The notes beneath the pieces were generated by a model. It was not told where the DNA came from, did not search any database, and saw only the letters and a list, made by a program, of their open reading frames with translations. From the NCBI RefSeq assembly GCF_009796845.1, contig NZ_CP047025.1:3224001-3288000 (forward strand): a stretch of 64,000 bases of DNA, in the 5' to 3' direction. The stretch is from Cobetia sp. L2A1 (GTDB taxonomy: Bacteria > Pseudomonadota > Gammaproteobacteria > Pseudomonadales > Halomonadaceae). Every line of letters begins with the position of its first letter. Positions within the stretch are counted from its first letter, which is position 1. Positions 18,661 to 27,390 of this stretch are shown here, one piece after another. A program made the translations under genes and the position numbers.

Positions 18661-19278
18661 TCAGCCCTGCGCCCGCAAGGTGACATACCCTCCCCATACG
18701 CGCGTTAGCGTGGTCAGGATGCAAGCTGCGGCAAATATCCACGCCAACAGTGCAAAGTAATGAGGCATCAAACAGACCAGTACGAAGAAGCCGATAGTCT
18801 CGGTACCTTCAGTCAGGCCATCCAGATAATAGAAGGCCTTACGGGTGAAGTTGGGCCGTTCTATCTGGTGCTTGGCGGCCATGATGGCAAACGCCAGAAA
18901 GCTTGACCCCGTGCCCACAAAAGCGAACAACAGCACCACTGCAGCCATGGCATTGGCAGTGGGGTCGGCCAATGCAAAGCCGACCACCACGCCGGCGTAG
19001 AACAAGAAATCGAGACAGATATCCAGATAGCCACCGGCATCTGAGCTCAAGCCGGCGTGGCGGGCCAGCGCACCATCCAATCCATCCACTACGCGGTTGA
19101 TCAAGATGGCCACCAGTGCCAGCCCGAAATGACCAAAGGCCAGCAGCGGCAAGGCAGTAATGCCGATCACGAAGCCGGTAATCGTCAGCTGATCAGGATG
19201 CAGGCCGCGTGCTGCTGCGCTACGTGCCAGGCGTTTCAATGGCGGTTGTACCCAACGTGAGGTCCACTTATCCAGCAT
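18661..19278 (-). CDS. ynjF: CDP-alcohol phosphatidyltransferase, YnjF-like
   Basis: A 205-residue inner-membrane protein with the CDP-OH-P motif DGLDGALARHAGLSSDAGGY continuing LDICLD, including all the conserved aspartates that bind metal and CDP-lipid. Its whole length aligns with E. coli YnjF: LLFAFVGTGSSFLAFAIMAA, KHQIERPNF, YYLDGLTEGTETI and TRVWGGYVTL are shared. The reaction transfers a phosphatidyl group from CDP-diacylglycerol to an alcohol, which is not known for YnjF. The ATG at 19278 (GGGAG 6 bases upstream) is preferred to one five codons earlier. In E. coli ynjF also follows ynjB-ynjC-ynjD-ynjE. Confidence 0.92.
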   Translation of the reverse strand: MLDKWTSRWVQPPLKRLARSAAARGLHPDQLTITGFVIGITALPLLAFGHFGLALVAILINRVVDGLDGALARHAGLSSDAGGYLDICLDFLFYAGVVVGFALADPTANAMAAVVLLFAFVGTGSSFLAFAIMAAKHQIERPNFTRKAFYYLDGLTEGTETIGFFVLVCLMPHYFALLAWIFAAACILTTLTRVWGGYVTLRAQG

Positions 19279-19379
19279 GCTCCGCTCCCGCATGAGTAAA
19301 TCGATGAGTCCGTAAATTGATCATTGGCGAGCCAGGTCTCTGCGCCATCTCGTTGTGACATGCATGGTTCTAGCTCGCT

Positions 19380-21164
19380 TCATCCGCGCGTCGGTACCAC
19401 GGCGCGACCTGCTGGCACCCAACGTGCCAGCAGGAAAATCAACAGCGGCAGACAGGCTTGCAGACAGGCGGCTACCGCCGTCAGGCGAGGATCAGCCCCC
19501 GTTGCCAGTGCCAGCGTCTCGGTGGTCAGGGTTGGCACGCGTCCACCGCCCAGCACTACGGTAGGCACGTACTGGGCGATGCTCACCGCGAAGGCGACGG
19601 CCCAACTGATGGCTAGCGGCCGCAGCATCAAGCGCAGACGAATGCCGATCAGCGCTTCAAGTCGCGAGCTGCCCAGCAGCCGCGCCGCCTGCTCCAATCG
19701 CACATCGAAGCGTGCCCACGGGCCTGCCAAGGTCAGCCAGGCATAGGGCAGTGTGAACAATAGATGGCCGATCACCACACCCGGCCAGCCGGGACTAGCA
19801 CCTAGACTCAGCCAGCCGACCTGAAACCCGAACAGGAAGCTGGCTTGTGGCAATAACAGCGGCAGGTAGAGGCACACGACAAAGCCACGCAAGCGTCCGC
19901 TTTCCCGCTCACGCTCGAATACCGCGACACTGAGAATGACCGACAAGGTGGCAACCAGCACTGCCAGCCACAGACTGTTTGTGAAGGCATCGCCTAAACC
20001 GGCCAACGCCTGCTGCCAACTTTCCAGTCCCCAGCGCGTGGGGAGCAGTGACGGGAAGAACCAGCTTCTGGCCAGTGACTGCAGCGCAATCACGGCAAAC
20101 GCCAATAGTGAGGTCACCGTGACAATGCCCAGCATGATGCGAATGATTCGGCTGATGCTTTCTGACTTGGCGCCTCTTGCGACACTTGCAGGACCAGAGA
20201 CTTCGCAGGCTCTGGCCGGCGGATTATCCAGTGTCCAATCGCGGTGCCACCGCAGTAACTGACGTCCCAGCGCAGCCCCTAGCGCCATCATCACGATGAC
20301 CAGAAGTGCCAGGACCAGCGCACCGACACTCGCCGGCAACCGTGCCGTCGGATCACTGTCACGCCATAATTCAACCAGTCGTACCGCCAATGTTGGCGTG
20401 CGCGTTGGGCCAAGCACCTGTGCGACATCCACCACCGCGAGCGAATAAGCCAGTACAGCACCAATCGGCAAGGCAATCGCCCGTATCACCTGTGGCATGA
20501 GGATGCGCCAGCGCAGCTGAGGGATGCTGTAGCCGAGCGCCTGCCCTGCCTGTAACTGCGCTCTGACGGGCAAGCGGGATAACGCTGTCTGGGCCATCAA
20601 CATCAAGAACGGAGCTTCTTTCAAGGCCAGACCGATCGCCAGCGTGATGCCATGAGCATCGGGCAGCGGGAATTGCGGTGGCACCAAGACCTCGAACGGT
20701 GCCAGTAACAAGCGCATCAGCACGCCACTCGGCGCTGCCAGCCACAATAGCCCTAATGCGAGCGCCAGATGCGGCATCGCCAGAACGGGTGCCAGCAGTC
20801 GCTCGAGTCGCTCCCCAAAAGCCGTGCCTGCCGCTGCCGTCAACCAGCCCAGTGTCAGTAGTATCGCCAGCAACGTACCGCCGACTCCACTGATCAACGT
20901 CAGGCGAAAACCATCAGCCAGACCCGGCAATGCCCACCATCGTTGCCAGGCAACGTCAGAGACATGCTCGAACCCAAGCGTCGGCCAGAGGCCAAAGGCA
21001 GGCGCCACCAATCCAGCCAGCCCCAATGCCGTGGGGCCAAGCAGCAGCAACAGCACCCCCCAGCGCAGCACGCGGGCCGGTGTCAGCGATAGCGATACTG
21101 CACCGGACTCAGTGCGTCGCCTACCGGTCATCAGCTGTCTCAGTTGCGATAGCGTCGCGCCCAC
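19380..21164 (-). CDS. ynjC: ABC transporter permease, fused two-domain YnjC type
   Basis: A protein of about 594 residues with roughly twelve membrane segments, made of two BPD-type permease domains in one chain, as in YnjC, ThiP and FbpB proteins. Both domains retain an EAA-like coupling loop (ALGYSIPQLRWRILMPQ and LLGSSRLEALIGIRLRLML), which normally docks with an ATPase. The first start, GTG at 21164, has GGAGG 4 bases upstream and overlaps the ynjB end by 25 bases; an ATG at 21131, just past the ynjB stop, is the alternative. The expected ATPase gene (ynjD) is missing: only about 100 bases separate this gene from ynjF. Confidence 0.9.
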   Translation of the reverse strand: MGATLSQLRQLMTGRRRTESGAVSLSLTPARVLRWGVLLLLLGPTALGLAGLVAPAFGLWPTLGFEHVSDVAWQRWWALPGLADGFRLTLISGVGGTLLAILLTLGWLTAAAGTAFGERLERLLAPVLAMPHLALALGLLWLAAPSGVLMRLLLAPFEVLVPPQFPLPDAHGITLAIGLALKEAPFLMLMAQTALSRLPVRAQLQAGQALGYSIPQLRWRILMPQVIRAIALPIGAVLAYSLAVVDVAQVLGPTRTPTLAVRLVELWRDSDPTARLPASVGALVLALLVIVMMALGAALGRQLLRWHRDWTLDNPPARACEVSGPASVARGAKSESISRIIRIMLGIVTVTSLLAFAVIALQSLARSWFFPSLLPTRWGLESWQQALAGLGDAFTNSLWLAVLVATLSVILSVAVFERERESGRLRGFVVCLYLPLLLPQASFLFGFQVGWLSLGASPGWPGVVIGHLLFTLPYAWLTLAGPWARFDVRLEQAARLLGSSRLEALIGIRLRLMLRPLAISWAVAFAVSIAQYVPTVVLGGGRVPTLTTETLALATGADPRLTAVAACLQACLPLLIFLLARWVPAGRAVVPTRG

Positions 21165-22423
21165 TCGGCCTCCAACGCGTCAGTCCAGCTGGGGTGAGGC
21201 TCACTCAACGGCGTGCCAAGTGCCTCAGGGCTCATGCTGCCCGCCAAGCTGGGTAGCTCATCGAAGGCTTGACGCTTTTCATCAGGCAAGCGTGCCACAT
21301 CAAGCACTGTCTCATCGCCCCAGCGCGAAGGGTCAGCCTTGGCCGCCTGCGCTGGTGCTGACATCAACTGATTGATCCATACCAGTGCTGCAGCCTTGTG
21401 CTGCGCCGTAGCCGGAATCGCCAGATAGTGCACATTGCCGAGTGTGCCGCCGTCATGAATGTAGGGTTCTATTGTCGGCGGCAACCGCCCTTCCTTGCGC
21501 CCATTGGCGACTTCTTGCGACACGAAGCTCAAGGCGATCCAGACACTGCGTTGTGCGAGCAGTTTCATTTGCTCCTCGGCACCGGCCGGCTGACGCTCAC
21601 CCTGCGCCCACATCAGCGGATGCAGCGCATCCAGATACCGCCACAAGGGGGCTGTGATACGCGCAAACTGCGTATCATCCACGAAGGATGTCGCGAGTAC
21701 ATTGCGTTGCTCAACCGGTATCAGCTCAATCAGGGCCTGTTTGAGAAAGGTGGTGCCATGAAAACTGGGGGGCTGAGGGTAAGTCACCCGCCCCGGATTC
21801 TCTCGTGCCACCTCAAGCAATGCTGACATGGAGCGCGGCGGCGCTTTGAGCAGCGCCGTGTCATACATGAAGATCAGCTGGGCACGGCCCCACGGTGCTT
21901 CCATACCGTCGGTCGCCAGCCCGAAGTCGCGCGAGCCAATCCCTTTCAGCAGGTATTCACTGTTGGGGAGGCGAGAAACGAACGGCCCCCATGCCAGTCC
22001 GGCCTGCTTCAAGGCACGAAAGTTCTCGCCGTTGATCCAGATGGCATCGATGCTGCCGTCGCTACGACCCGCCGCCTTCTCGGCCAATAGCGTCGAGACA
22101 CTTTCAGCCGTATCGGCAATCTTGACGTGACGCACTTCAATCCCATGACGCTGGGCTGCAATCCGAGCCTGGTCACGCAGATAGGAATTGGTGGCTTCGC
22201 TACCACCCCATGCATGGAAATCGATGCGCTGGCCACGCGCCTTTTCAGTGATGGCCTTCCATTCCAATGCTGCAAGTTCAGGCACTGCCTTTCCCTTGCC
22301 AGCATCGGCGGCGTACGCGATCGAGGTAGCCCAGGGGCTCGCACTCACTCCTGCGATAACCAATAGTGATCCACCCATCAGCGCCAGCGCACGACGGCGA
22401 CTCGGCAAATGATCAGTCTTCAT
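21140..22423 (-). CDS. ynjB: ABC transporter substrate-binding protein, YnjB type
   Basis: A 427-residue extracellular solute-binding protein. The N-terminus LPSRRRALALMGGSLLVIAG is a signal peptide with a twin-arginine-like start and a later AYAAD cleavage region. The mature part shows IDFHAWGGSEATNSYLRDQA, IDAIWINGENFRALKQAG, and PWGRAQLIFMYDTALL, characteristic of the YnjB branch of iron/thiamine/putrescine-type binding proteins. The ligand is unknown. GGAG lies 9 bases before the ATG. It overlaps ynjC and is preceded, after 66 bases containing a hairpin, by the flavoprotein fusion gene. Confidence 0.92.
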   Translation of the reverse strand: MKTDHLPSRRRALALMGGSLLVIAGVSASPWATSIAYAADAGKGKAVPELAALEWKAITEKARGQRIDFHAWGGSEATNSYLRDQARIAAQRHGIEVRHVKIADTAESVSTLLAEKAAGRSDGSIDAIWINGENFRALKQAGLAWGPFVSRLPNSEYLLKGIGSRDFGLATDGMEAPWGRAQLIFMYDTALLKAPPRSMSALLEVARENPGRVTYPQPPSFHGTTFLKQALIELIPVEQRNVLATSFVDDTQFARITAPLWRYLDALHPLMWAQGERQPAGAEEQMKLLAQRSVWIALSFVSQEVANGRKEGRLPPTIEPYIHDGGTLGNVHYLAIPATAQHKAAALVWINQLMSAPAQAAKADPSRWGDETVLDVARLPDEKRQAFDELPSLAGSMSPEALGTPLSEPHPSWTDALEAEWARRYRN

Positions 22424-22445
22424 GAGAGGTGTCTCCGATAAGGAA

Positions 22446-22478
22446 ATGCCGCGACGCTGTACAAACAGGTCGCGGCAT
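22446..22478 (-). repeat. Hairpin between the flavoprotein gene and ynjB
   Basis: Perfect 10-bp arms ATGCCGCGAC (22446-22455) and GTCGCGGCAT (22469-22478) with a 13-base loop. It has no T-run and may be a partial terminator or processing site that lowers or separates ynjB expression. Confidence 0.6.
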
Positions 22479-22489
22479 CGAGTTATGGA

Positions 22490-24757
22490 TTAATGCTTAT
22501 CCGCTGCAGAGGTATCCGAAGAGGCCGGTGCCTCCGCGGCAATAGATGCTTGAGTAGTGCTGGAAGCGTCAACCGCCGTCAATGTCTTGGTCGGCTCGAA
22601 GCGTCCGTTACGACGCCAGGTGAAGTAACGATCCAGCACCTTCAGCACACCTTCAGGCTTATGCGCATTCTTCCACATGCCCGCTGCGGCCTTGTTGGCC
22701 TCCGACAAGGTCGGGTACGGATGTATGGTGGACAACACCTTGTTGAGACCGATGTTGTGTTTCATCGCCATGGTGAACTCAGCCAGCCATTCCCCTGCAA
22801 AAGCACCGACCAGTGTCACGCCCAGAATACGATCACGTCCCTTCTCGGTAAGCACCTTGACGAAACCTTCAGTGGAACGCTCAGCCAGCGCACGATCACT
22901 CTCGCCCATATCGTAATGAGTGACTTCGTACTCGTAACCCTGAGCCTTGGCTTCGCTCTCGTTGAGACCGACACGCGCCACTTCCGGCTCGGTGTAGGTG
23001 ACCATCGGCATGATGCGGTAGTCGACCTTGAAGGTTTTCAGACCGCCGAACAGCGCATTGACCGCTGCGTGCCATGCCTGGTGTCCTGCGGCATGGGTAA
23101 ACTGGTAAGGGCCGGCCACATCACCACAGGCCCAGATATTGGGCTGCAGCGTCTGCAGGGATTCGGAGACATCGATGGTGCCACGCTCGGAGACTGCAAT
23201 ACCCAGCGCCTCCAGGCCAAAGCCTTCGACATTGGCTTCACGACCGATGGCGACCAGCAGCTCATCAAACTCGATCCAGCTCTCTTCACCCTCAGGAGAG
23301 CTGACCACCAGGTGACGCATCGGCTGACTGTCTTTGCCGGTCAAAACTTCGATACGTGTGGCTGTGGAGTTGATACGCAGATCCACACCTTCACCGGCCA
23401 GTTGCTCATGCATCAGCGTGCTGACCTCTTCGTCTTCACGCGGCATGACACGCGGTGCACCTTCGATGATGGTGACGTGACTCCCCAGGCGCGCAAAGCT
23501 CTGCCCCAGCTCCATGCCGATCGGGCCAGACCCCAGTACCACCAGACGCTTGGGCTGTATCTTGAGGTCCCACAGGTTATCGGAGGTCAGCGGGGTAATC
23601 AGCTCGATACCCGGGATGGCAGGCACTCGCGGACGCGCACCGGTCGCGATCACGATATTGCGCGTGGTCAATACACGACCATCGACCTCCACTTCCCAAG
23701 GCGTTTTCAGCATGGCTTGGCCGGTATGCACTTCAACACCCAGGCTTTCGTAACGCTCGATACTGTCATGCGGCTCGACACTCTCGACCACGTCATGCAC
23801 ATGACCCATGACCTTGGCGAAGTCGATTTCCGGCTCATTGGCGGTGATACCAAAGCGCTCGGACTGGCGAATCTCATGTGCGGCTCGTCCAGCGCGAATC
23901 AATGCCTTGGAGGGAACGCAACCCGTGTTGAGGCAGTCGCCGCCCATTTTATGACGCTCGATCAGCGCCACTCGCGCATTGACCGCAGACGCAATGTAAC
24001 TGGTGACCAGACCGGCAGAGCCGGCGCCGATCACGACCATGTCATAGTCGAAGGTCTTCGGCTTGGTAAAGCCAGCCTGCTGCTTGCGCTTGCGCATCAA
24101 CCCCACGATACGATTGGCAATCAACGGGAACAGACCCAAGGCGATGAAGGAAGCAATCAGGGCCGGAGACAGGATATCGGACAGCGATTCCAACTGCCCA
24201 AGTTCACGACCAGCATTCACGTAGATGGCAGTACCGGCCAGCATGCCCAGCTGGCTGGCAACATAGAAGGTGACCACACGCATGCGAGTCAGGCCCATCA
24301 CCAGATTGACGATGAAGAACGGGAATACCGGTACCAGACGCAGCGTGAACAGGTAGAACCCCCCTTCACGCTCGACACCACGGTTCAGGGATTCCAGCTG
24401 ACGGCGGAAGCGCTTCTCGATACTTTCACGCAGCAATGTACGCGAGATAAGGAAGGCCAGCGTGGCACCGATCGTACTGGCGAAGGAGATGAGCAACAGC
24501 CCCCAGCCGAAGCCGAAAAGTGCGCCACCAAGCAATGTAAGCAAGGCTGCGCCGGGCAGAGAAAGGCCCGCCATTGCCACATAAACGACAAAGAAGACGC
24601 CCGCCACCAACACAGGCGACTCATCGAAGAGCACCTGGAAATTCGCCTGTTGGGCCTTGAGGCTCTGCAGTGTGAAATACTCCTGCGCACCGCTAGCGAA
24701 GAAGATAACAATGGCAGCGATGATAGCCACCAGGAGTAAGAGCTTACGTTTGTTCAC
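22490..24757 (-). CDS. Membrane VTT domain fused to pyridine nucleotide-disulfide oxidoreductase
   Basis: A 755-residue fusion. The first 230 residues or so are a TVP38/TMEM64 (VTT, DedA-related) membrane domain, with FFVVYVAMAGLSLPGAALLT, GGALFGFGWGLLLI and RLVPVFPFFIVNLVMGLT. The rest is a mercuric reductase-like flavoprotein: FAD-binding VIGAGSAGLVTSYIA, redox-active CLNTGC in MGGDCLNTGCVPSKAL, NAD-binding VLGSGPIGMELGQSFARLG, and ACGDVAGPYQFTHAAGHQAW. The C-terminal Cys pair of true MerA is not seen, so mercury reduction is unlikely. GTG at 24757 is chosen because AAGGA lies 8 bases upstream. The natural electron acceptor is unknown. It heads the ynjB-ynjC-ynjF-DUF3047 cluster. Confidence 0.92.
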   Translation of the reverse strand: MNKRKLLLLVAIIAAIVIFFASGAQEYFTLQSLKAQQANFQVLFDESPVLVAGVFFVVYVAMAGLSLPGAALLTLLGGALFGFGWGLLLISFASTIGATLAFLISRTLLRESIEKRFRRQLESLNRGVEREGGFYLFTLRLVPVFPFFIVNLVMGLTRMRVVTFYVASQLGMLAGTAIYVNAGRELGQLESLSDILSPALIASFIALGLFPLIANRIVGLMRKRKQQAGFTKPKTFDYDMVVIGAGSAGLVTSYIASAVNARVALIERHKMGGDCLNTGCVPSKALIRAGRAAHEIRQSERFGITANEPEIDFAKVMGHVHDVVESVEPHDSIERYESLGVEVHTGQAMLKTPWEVEVDGRVLTTRNIVIATGARPRVPAIPGIELITPLTSDNLWDLKIQPKRLVVLGSGPIGMELGQSFARLGSHVTIIEGAPRVMPREDEEVSTLMHEQLAGEGVDLRINSTATRIEVLTGKDSQPMRHLVVSSPEGEESWIEFDELLVAIGREANVEGFGLEALGIAVSERGTIDVSESLQTLQPNIWACGDVAGPYQFTHAAGHQAWHAAVNALFGGLKTFKVDYRIMPMVTYTEPEVARVGLNESEAKAQGYEYEVTHYDMGESDRALAERSTEGFVKVLTEKGRDRILGVTLVGAFAGEWLAEFTMAMKHNIGLNKVLSTIHPYPTLSEANKAAAGMWKNAHKPEGVLKVLDRYFTWRRNGRFEPTKTLTAVDASSTTQASIAAEAPASSDTSAADKH

Positions 24758-25117
24758 AGACGATATCCTTATTCCGTTCCTGCCGAGTATGGGCATTTAA
24801 ATTGGATGTACCGTTTCCTTACGAAGCTCATCACATACTGGATGCAGTCTTTTGCACACAGCACCCCATACTGTCGACACTGAATTCACGTTTTAACAAG
24901 CACAGCCAAGGCGTTGTCACTGGTCATTCTATCAGCTTGCTCTGAGCACTCGAGGGCAACGGTCAGCCTATAGTGGCATCCAGATGGCACTTGTGTGCGT
25001 AGAAACTTGATACGAGCGTCAACCCAGCATCTTGTCAGCACCACTCACGGGCATGGGGACATTGTTCCATGACCTTATCTTCATACAGCAATGATCCGCT
25101 TTTTTTCTGGAGACATC
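24758..25117. other. Divergent intergenic region, no gene seen
   Basis: About 360 bases between the flavoprotein gene (minus) and msrA (plus). It must contain both promoters, but no clean -35/-10 pair or operator stands out. Confidence 0.5.
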
Positions 25118-25807
25118 ATGACCCGACACGCACTCTTCTCTTCTCATACATTGCGCCGTGGCACGACTCGCGCCGCGCTGATTGTCAGCTTGTGTAGTGG
25201 CCTGCTATTGGCTGGCCACGCCAATGCCTTCGACCTCGCGAAAGTCCCTCAGGGAGTCGCGAGTGGCGTCGATGCAGGTCAAGAAGTTGCCATCTTTGCG
25301 GGTGGCTGTTTCTGGTGCATGGAAGGTCCCTTCGACAAGCTCGAGGGTGTGATCTCGACCACCTCCGGCTACACCGCCGGTGAGAAGGACGACCCAACCT
25401 ACAAACAGGTATCCGCAGGCGGTACGGGGCATACTGAAGCGGTCAAGGTCGTGTTTGATCCTGACAAGGTCAGCTACGACACCCTGCTCGACGTCTTCTG
25501 GCACAACATCGACCCCATCGCGGTCGATCGCCAGTTCTGCGACGCCGGCACTCAATATCGCAGCGGTATCTACACGCTGGATGAGGCGCAGCGAAAAGCC
25601 GCTGAGGCCAGCCGCACGGCATTGAAAGACAAGTTCCCCGAGGGAATTGCCACTGAAATTGAAGCCGCTGGCCCTTACTATGCCGCCGAGGAATACCACC
25701 AGGATTTCTACAAGAAGAATCCAATACGCTACCGCTTCTATCGCTCGGGTTGTGGTCGTGATGACCGCCTCGAGGAAATCTGGGGCGATGAGGCACCTGC
25801 ACACTAA
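25118..25807 (+). CDS. msrA: Exported peptide methionine sulfoxide reductase MsrA
   Basis: A 229-residue MsrA with a signal peptide (ALIVSLCSGLLLAGHANAF), so it acts outside the cytoplasm, repairing (S)-methionine sulfoxide in envelope proteins. The catalytic motif is FAGGCFWCMEGPF; the resolving cysteine is probably in SGCGRD near the C-terminus. GGTGHTEAVKVVFDP and AAEEYHQDFY are typical of the family. The ATG at 25118 has GGAG 7 bases upstream. It stands alone, without msrB, and is closed by a bidirectional terminator shared with the convergent MFS gene. Electrons for an exported MsrA need a membrane thiol system, not visible here. Confidence 0.95.
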   Translation: MTRHALFSSHTLRRGTTRAALIVSLCSGLLLAGHANAFDLAKVPQGVASGVDAGQEVAIFAGGCFWCMEGPFDKLEGVISTTSGYTAGEKDDPTYKQVSAGGTGHTEAVKVVFDPDKVSYDTLLDVFWHNIDPIAVDRQFCDAGTQYRSGIYTLDEAQRKAAEASRTALKDKFPEGIATEIEAAGPYYAAEEYHQDFYKKNPIRYRFYRSGCGRDDRLEEIWGDEAPAH

Positions 25808-25845
25808 GCCAATTGTTTAACAAGAGTTTGTCGTGGTAGACACGA

Positions 25846-25877
25846 AAACGGCTCGCCAACTGGCGAGCCGTTTTTTA
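25846..25877. terminator. Bidirectional terminator between msrA and the MFS gene
   Basis: Stem CGGCTCGCC/GGCGAGCCG with loop AACT, flanked by AAAA on the left and six T residues on the right; it suits both convergent genes. Confidence 0.92.
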
Positions 25878-25896
25878 TTGCACCGACACCCGACGA

Positions 25897-27258
25897 TTAC
25901 TGAGTCGTGGCGGCTTTGCGCCCGCAATACACTGCCAGCCCTAGCGTAATCAGCAGTACCAGCACCGCACCGACAACGACCCCCGGCCAGCCGGCGGCTT
26001 GCCAGAAGGGTTCCAGCCAGAAACCGCCAAGGCTCGCACCCAGATAATATGCCGTCAGATACAGCGCGCTGGCGCTGGCACGCGCGCCCTCGGCATTACG
26101 CCCTACCCACGCGGAGGCGGTGGCATGCGCGAGGAAAAACCCGAAGGCGTTGATGCTCAACCCGACCATCATGCCGATCAGCGACTGACTCAGTGTGAGA
26201 AATGTGCCGACGATCAACAGGCTGGTGCCCAGCATCATGGTCAGCGCCTGACCTGTGCGATGCACTGCTGCCAGATTCTGTTCACTGTTGTGCTCGTCTT
26301 CCTGCTGACTCCCTTTTACACCACCGAGCCCCCGGACTTTTGTCCCATCTCGCCATCTTTGCTGCAGGTGGGCCAATCGCTGTGCCAACTTGCCAGACTG
26401 TGATGCACCGAAGGTGCCAGCCAGATAGGTCAGAAACAGCAAACCCAACCACTGACTACCCAGTGACCACGGCGCTGCACTCAGCCGGAAGGTCATGTAG
26501 CTATACAGATTGACGAAGATGAAGAAATTCAGGCCACCGAGCAGAAAGACCGGCCACAAACGCGGGTTACGCAGATGGCGCCCAAGTCCTGCCAGCATGC
26601 TAATCAGATTGAGTGGCTGAGCCACGAAACGCCGCTGACGAGGTAACCACTGCCATAACGCACCCAGCGCCAGCAGACTGAAGGCCCCGATAACGGCAAA
26701 GCTTGCCTGCCAGCCCCAGTGCTCCGCCACGAAGCCACCGGCAACACGGCCAGTGATACCGCCCAGAGAGTTGGCACTGATGTACAACCCGACCGCTACC
26801 ATCAGTGCAGGCTGTTCCATCTCGTCACTCATATAGGCCACTGCCACCGCCGGGAGCCCGCCGAGCAAGAAGCCCTGCAAGGCACGGACGGCCAGCAGTG
26901 ACCAGAAACCGTCTACCAACAGCGCAAGACCAGAACAGGCTACACCACCGGTTAGCGTCCATAGCAGAATGCGGCGGCGTCCCAGCGCATCGGAGAGTGG
27001 ACCAAATATCAGCAACGCCAATGCCAACGTCAAGGTGCTGACAGACAACGTAAGACTGGCTTGCAGTGAGCTAAGCCTCAGGTCACTTGCCAATAACGGC
27101 AGTATCGGCTGCACAAGATAGAGATTGATGAAGACCAGAAAGGAGCCAAGACACAGCGCTTGTGTCATGCGCCGCCATTCACTTCCATGTGCTTGCAGGG
27201 CGTCAGGAAGAGGGGCGTCATGCCCGGTCAACGATGTTACGGCTAGGGGAAGCGCCAT
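25897..27258 (-). CDS. MFS transporter, YnfM-like
   Basis: A 453-residue major facilitator protein with 12 membrane segments. The loop 2-3 signature is FGPLSDALGRRRILL. A long polar central loop (about QQRWRDGTKVRGLGGVKGSQ and following) separates the two halves. It resembles YnfM/AraJ-type exporters, whose substrates are mostly unknown. The ATG at 27258 is preferred to an earlier one that lacks a ribosome binding site. It is transcribed divergently from a LysR-type regulator 132 bases away, the usual sign that the regulator controls it. Confidence 0.88.
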   Translation of the reverse strand: MALPLAVTSLTGHDAPLPDALQAHGSEWRRMTQALCLGSFLVFINLYLVQPILPLLASDLRLSSLQASLTLSVSTLTLALALLIFGPLSDALGRRRILLWTLTGGVACSGLALLVDGFWSLLAVRALQGFLLGGLPAVAVAYMSDEMEQPALMVAVGLYISANSLGGITGRVAGGFVAEHWGWQASFAVIGAFSLLALGALWQWLPRQRRFVAQPLNLISMLAGLGRHLRNPRLWPVFLLGGLNFFIFVNLYSYMTFRLSAAPWSLGSQWLGLLFLTYLAGTFGASQSGKLAQRLAHLQQRWRDGTKVRGLGGVKGSQQEDEHNSEQNLAAVHRTGQALTMMLGTSLLIVGTFLTLSQSLIGMMVGLSINAFGFFLAHATASAWVGRNAEGARASASALYLTAYYLGASLGGFWLEPFWQAAGWPGVVVGAVLVLLITLGLAVYCGRKAATTQ

Positions 27259-27315
27259 CAGGTACCTACAGACAGAATTATCAGGGGGATGATGCAATTC
27301 TGACGTCCCGATCAG

Positions 27316-27356
27316 CATCAGTAAAATAGCTCGACATGATGCATGACATCAGTAAA
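27316..27356. promoter_or_regulatory. Direct repeat in the MFS/LysR intergenic region
   Basis: CATCAGTAAA occurs at 27316-27325 and again at 27347-27356, 31 bases apart, about three helical turns. It may be part of the site bound by the adjacent LysR regulator. Confidence 0.3.
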
Positions 27357-27390
27357 GGTGATGGCATGCCAACGCATGGAGATATCCCTC

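Noticed and set aside
19279..19379. Remnant of ynjD in the gap between ynjC and ynjF
   Set aside because: A 14-codon frame exists on the minus strand, but it has no ATPase motif and is too short to support a remnant.
22493..24739. 748-residue plus-strand open frame across the flavoprotein fusion gene
   Set aside because: Long antisense frames arise in G+C-rich coding DNA; the minus-strand product has complete FAD and NAD motifs while this one has none.
22490..24757. Mercury resistance (merA)
   Set aside because: The protein lacks the N-terminal heavy-metal domain and the visible C-terminal Cys pair of MerA, and no other mer genes are nearby.
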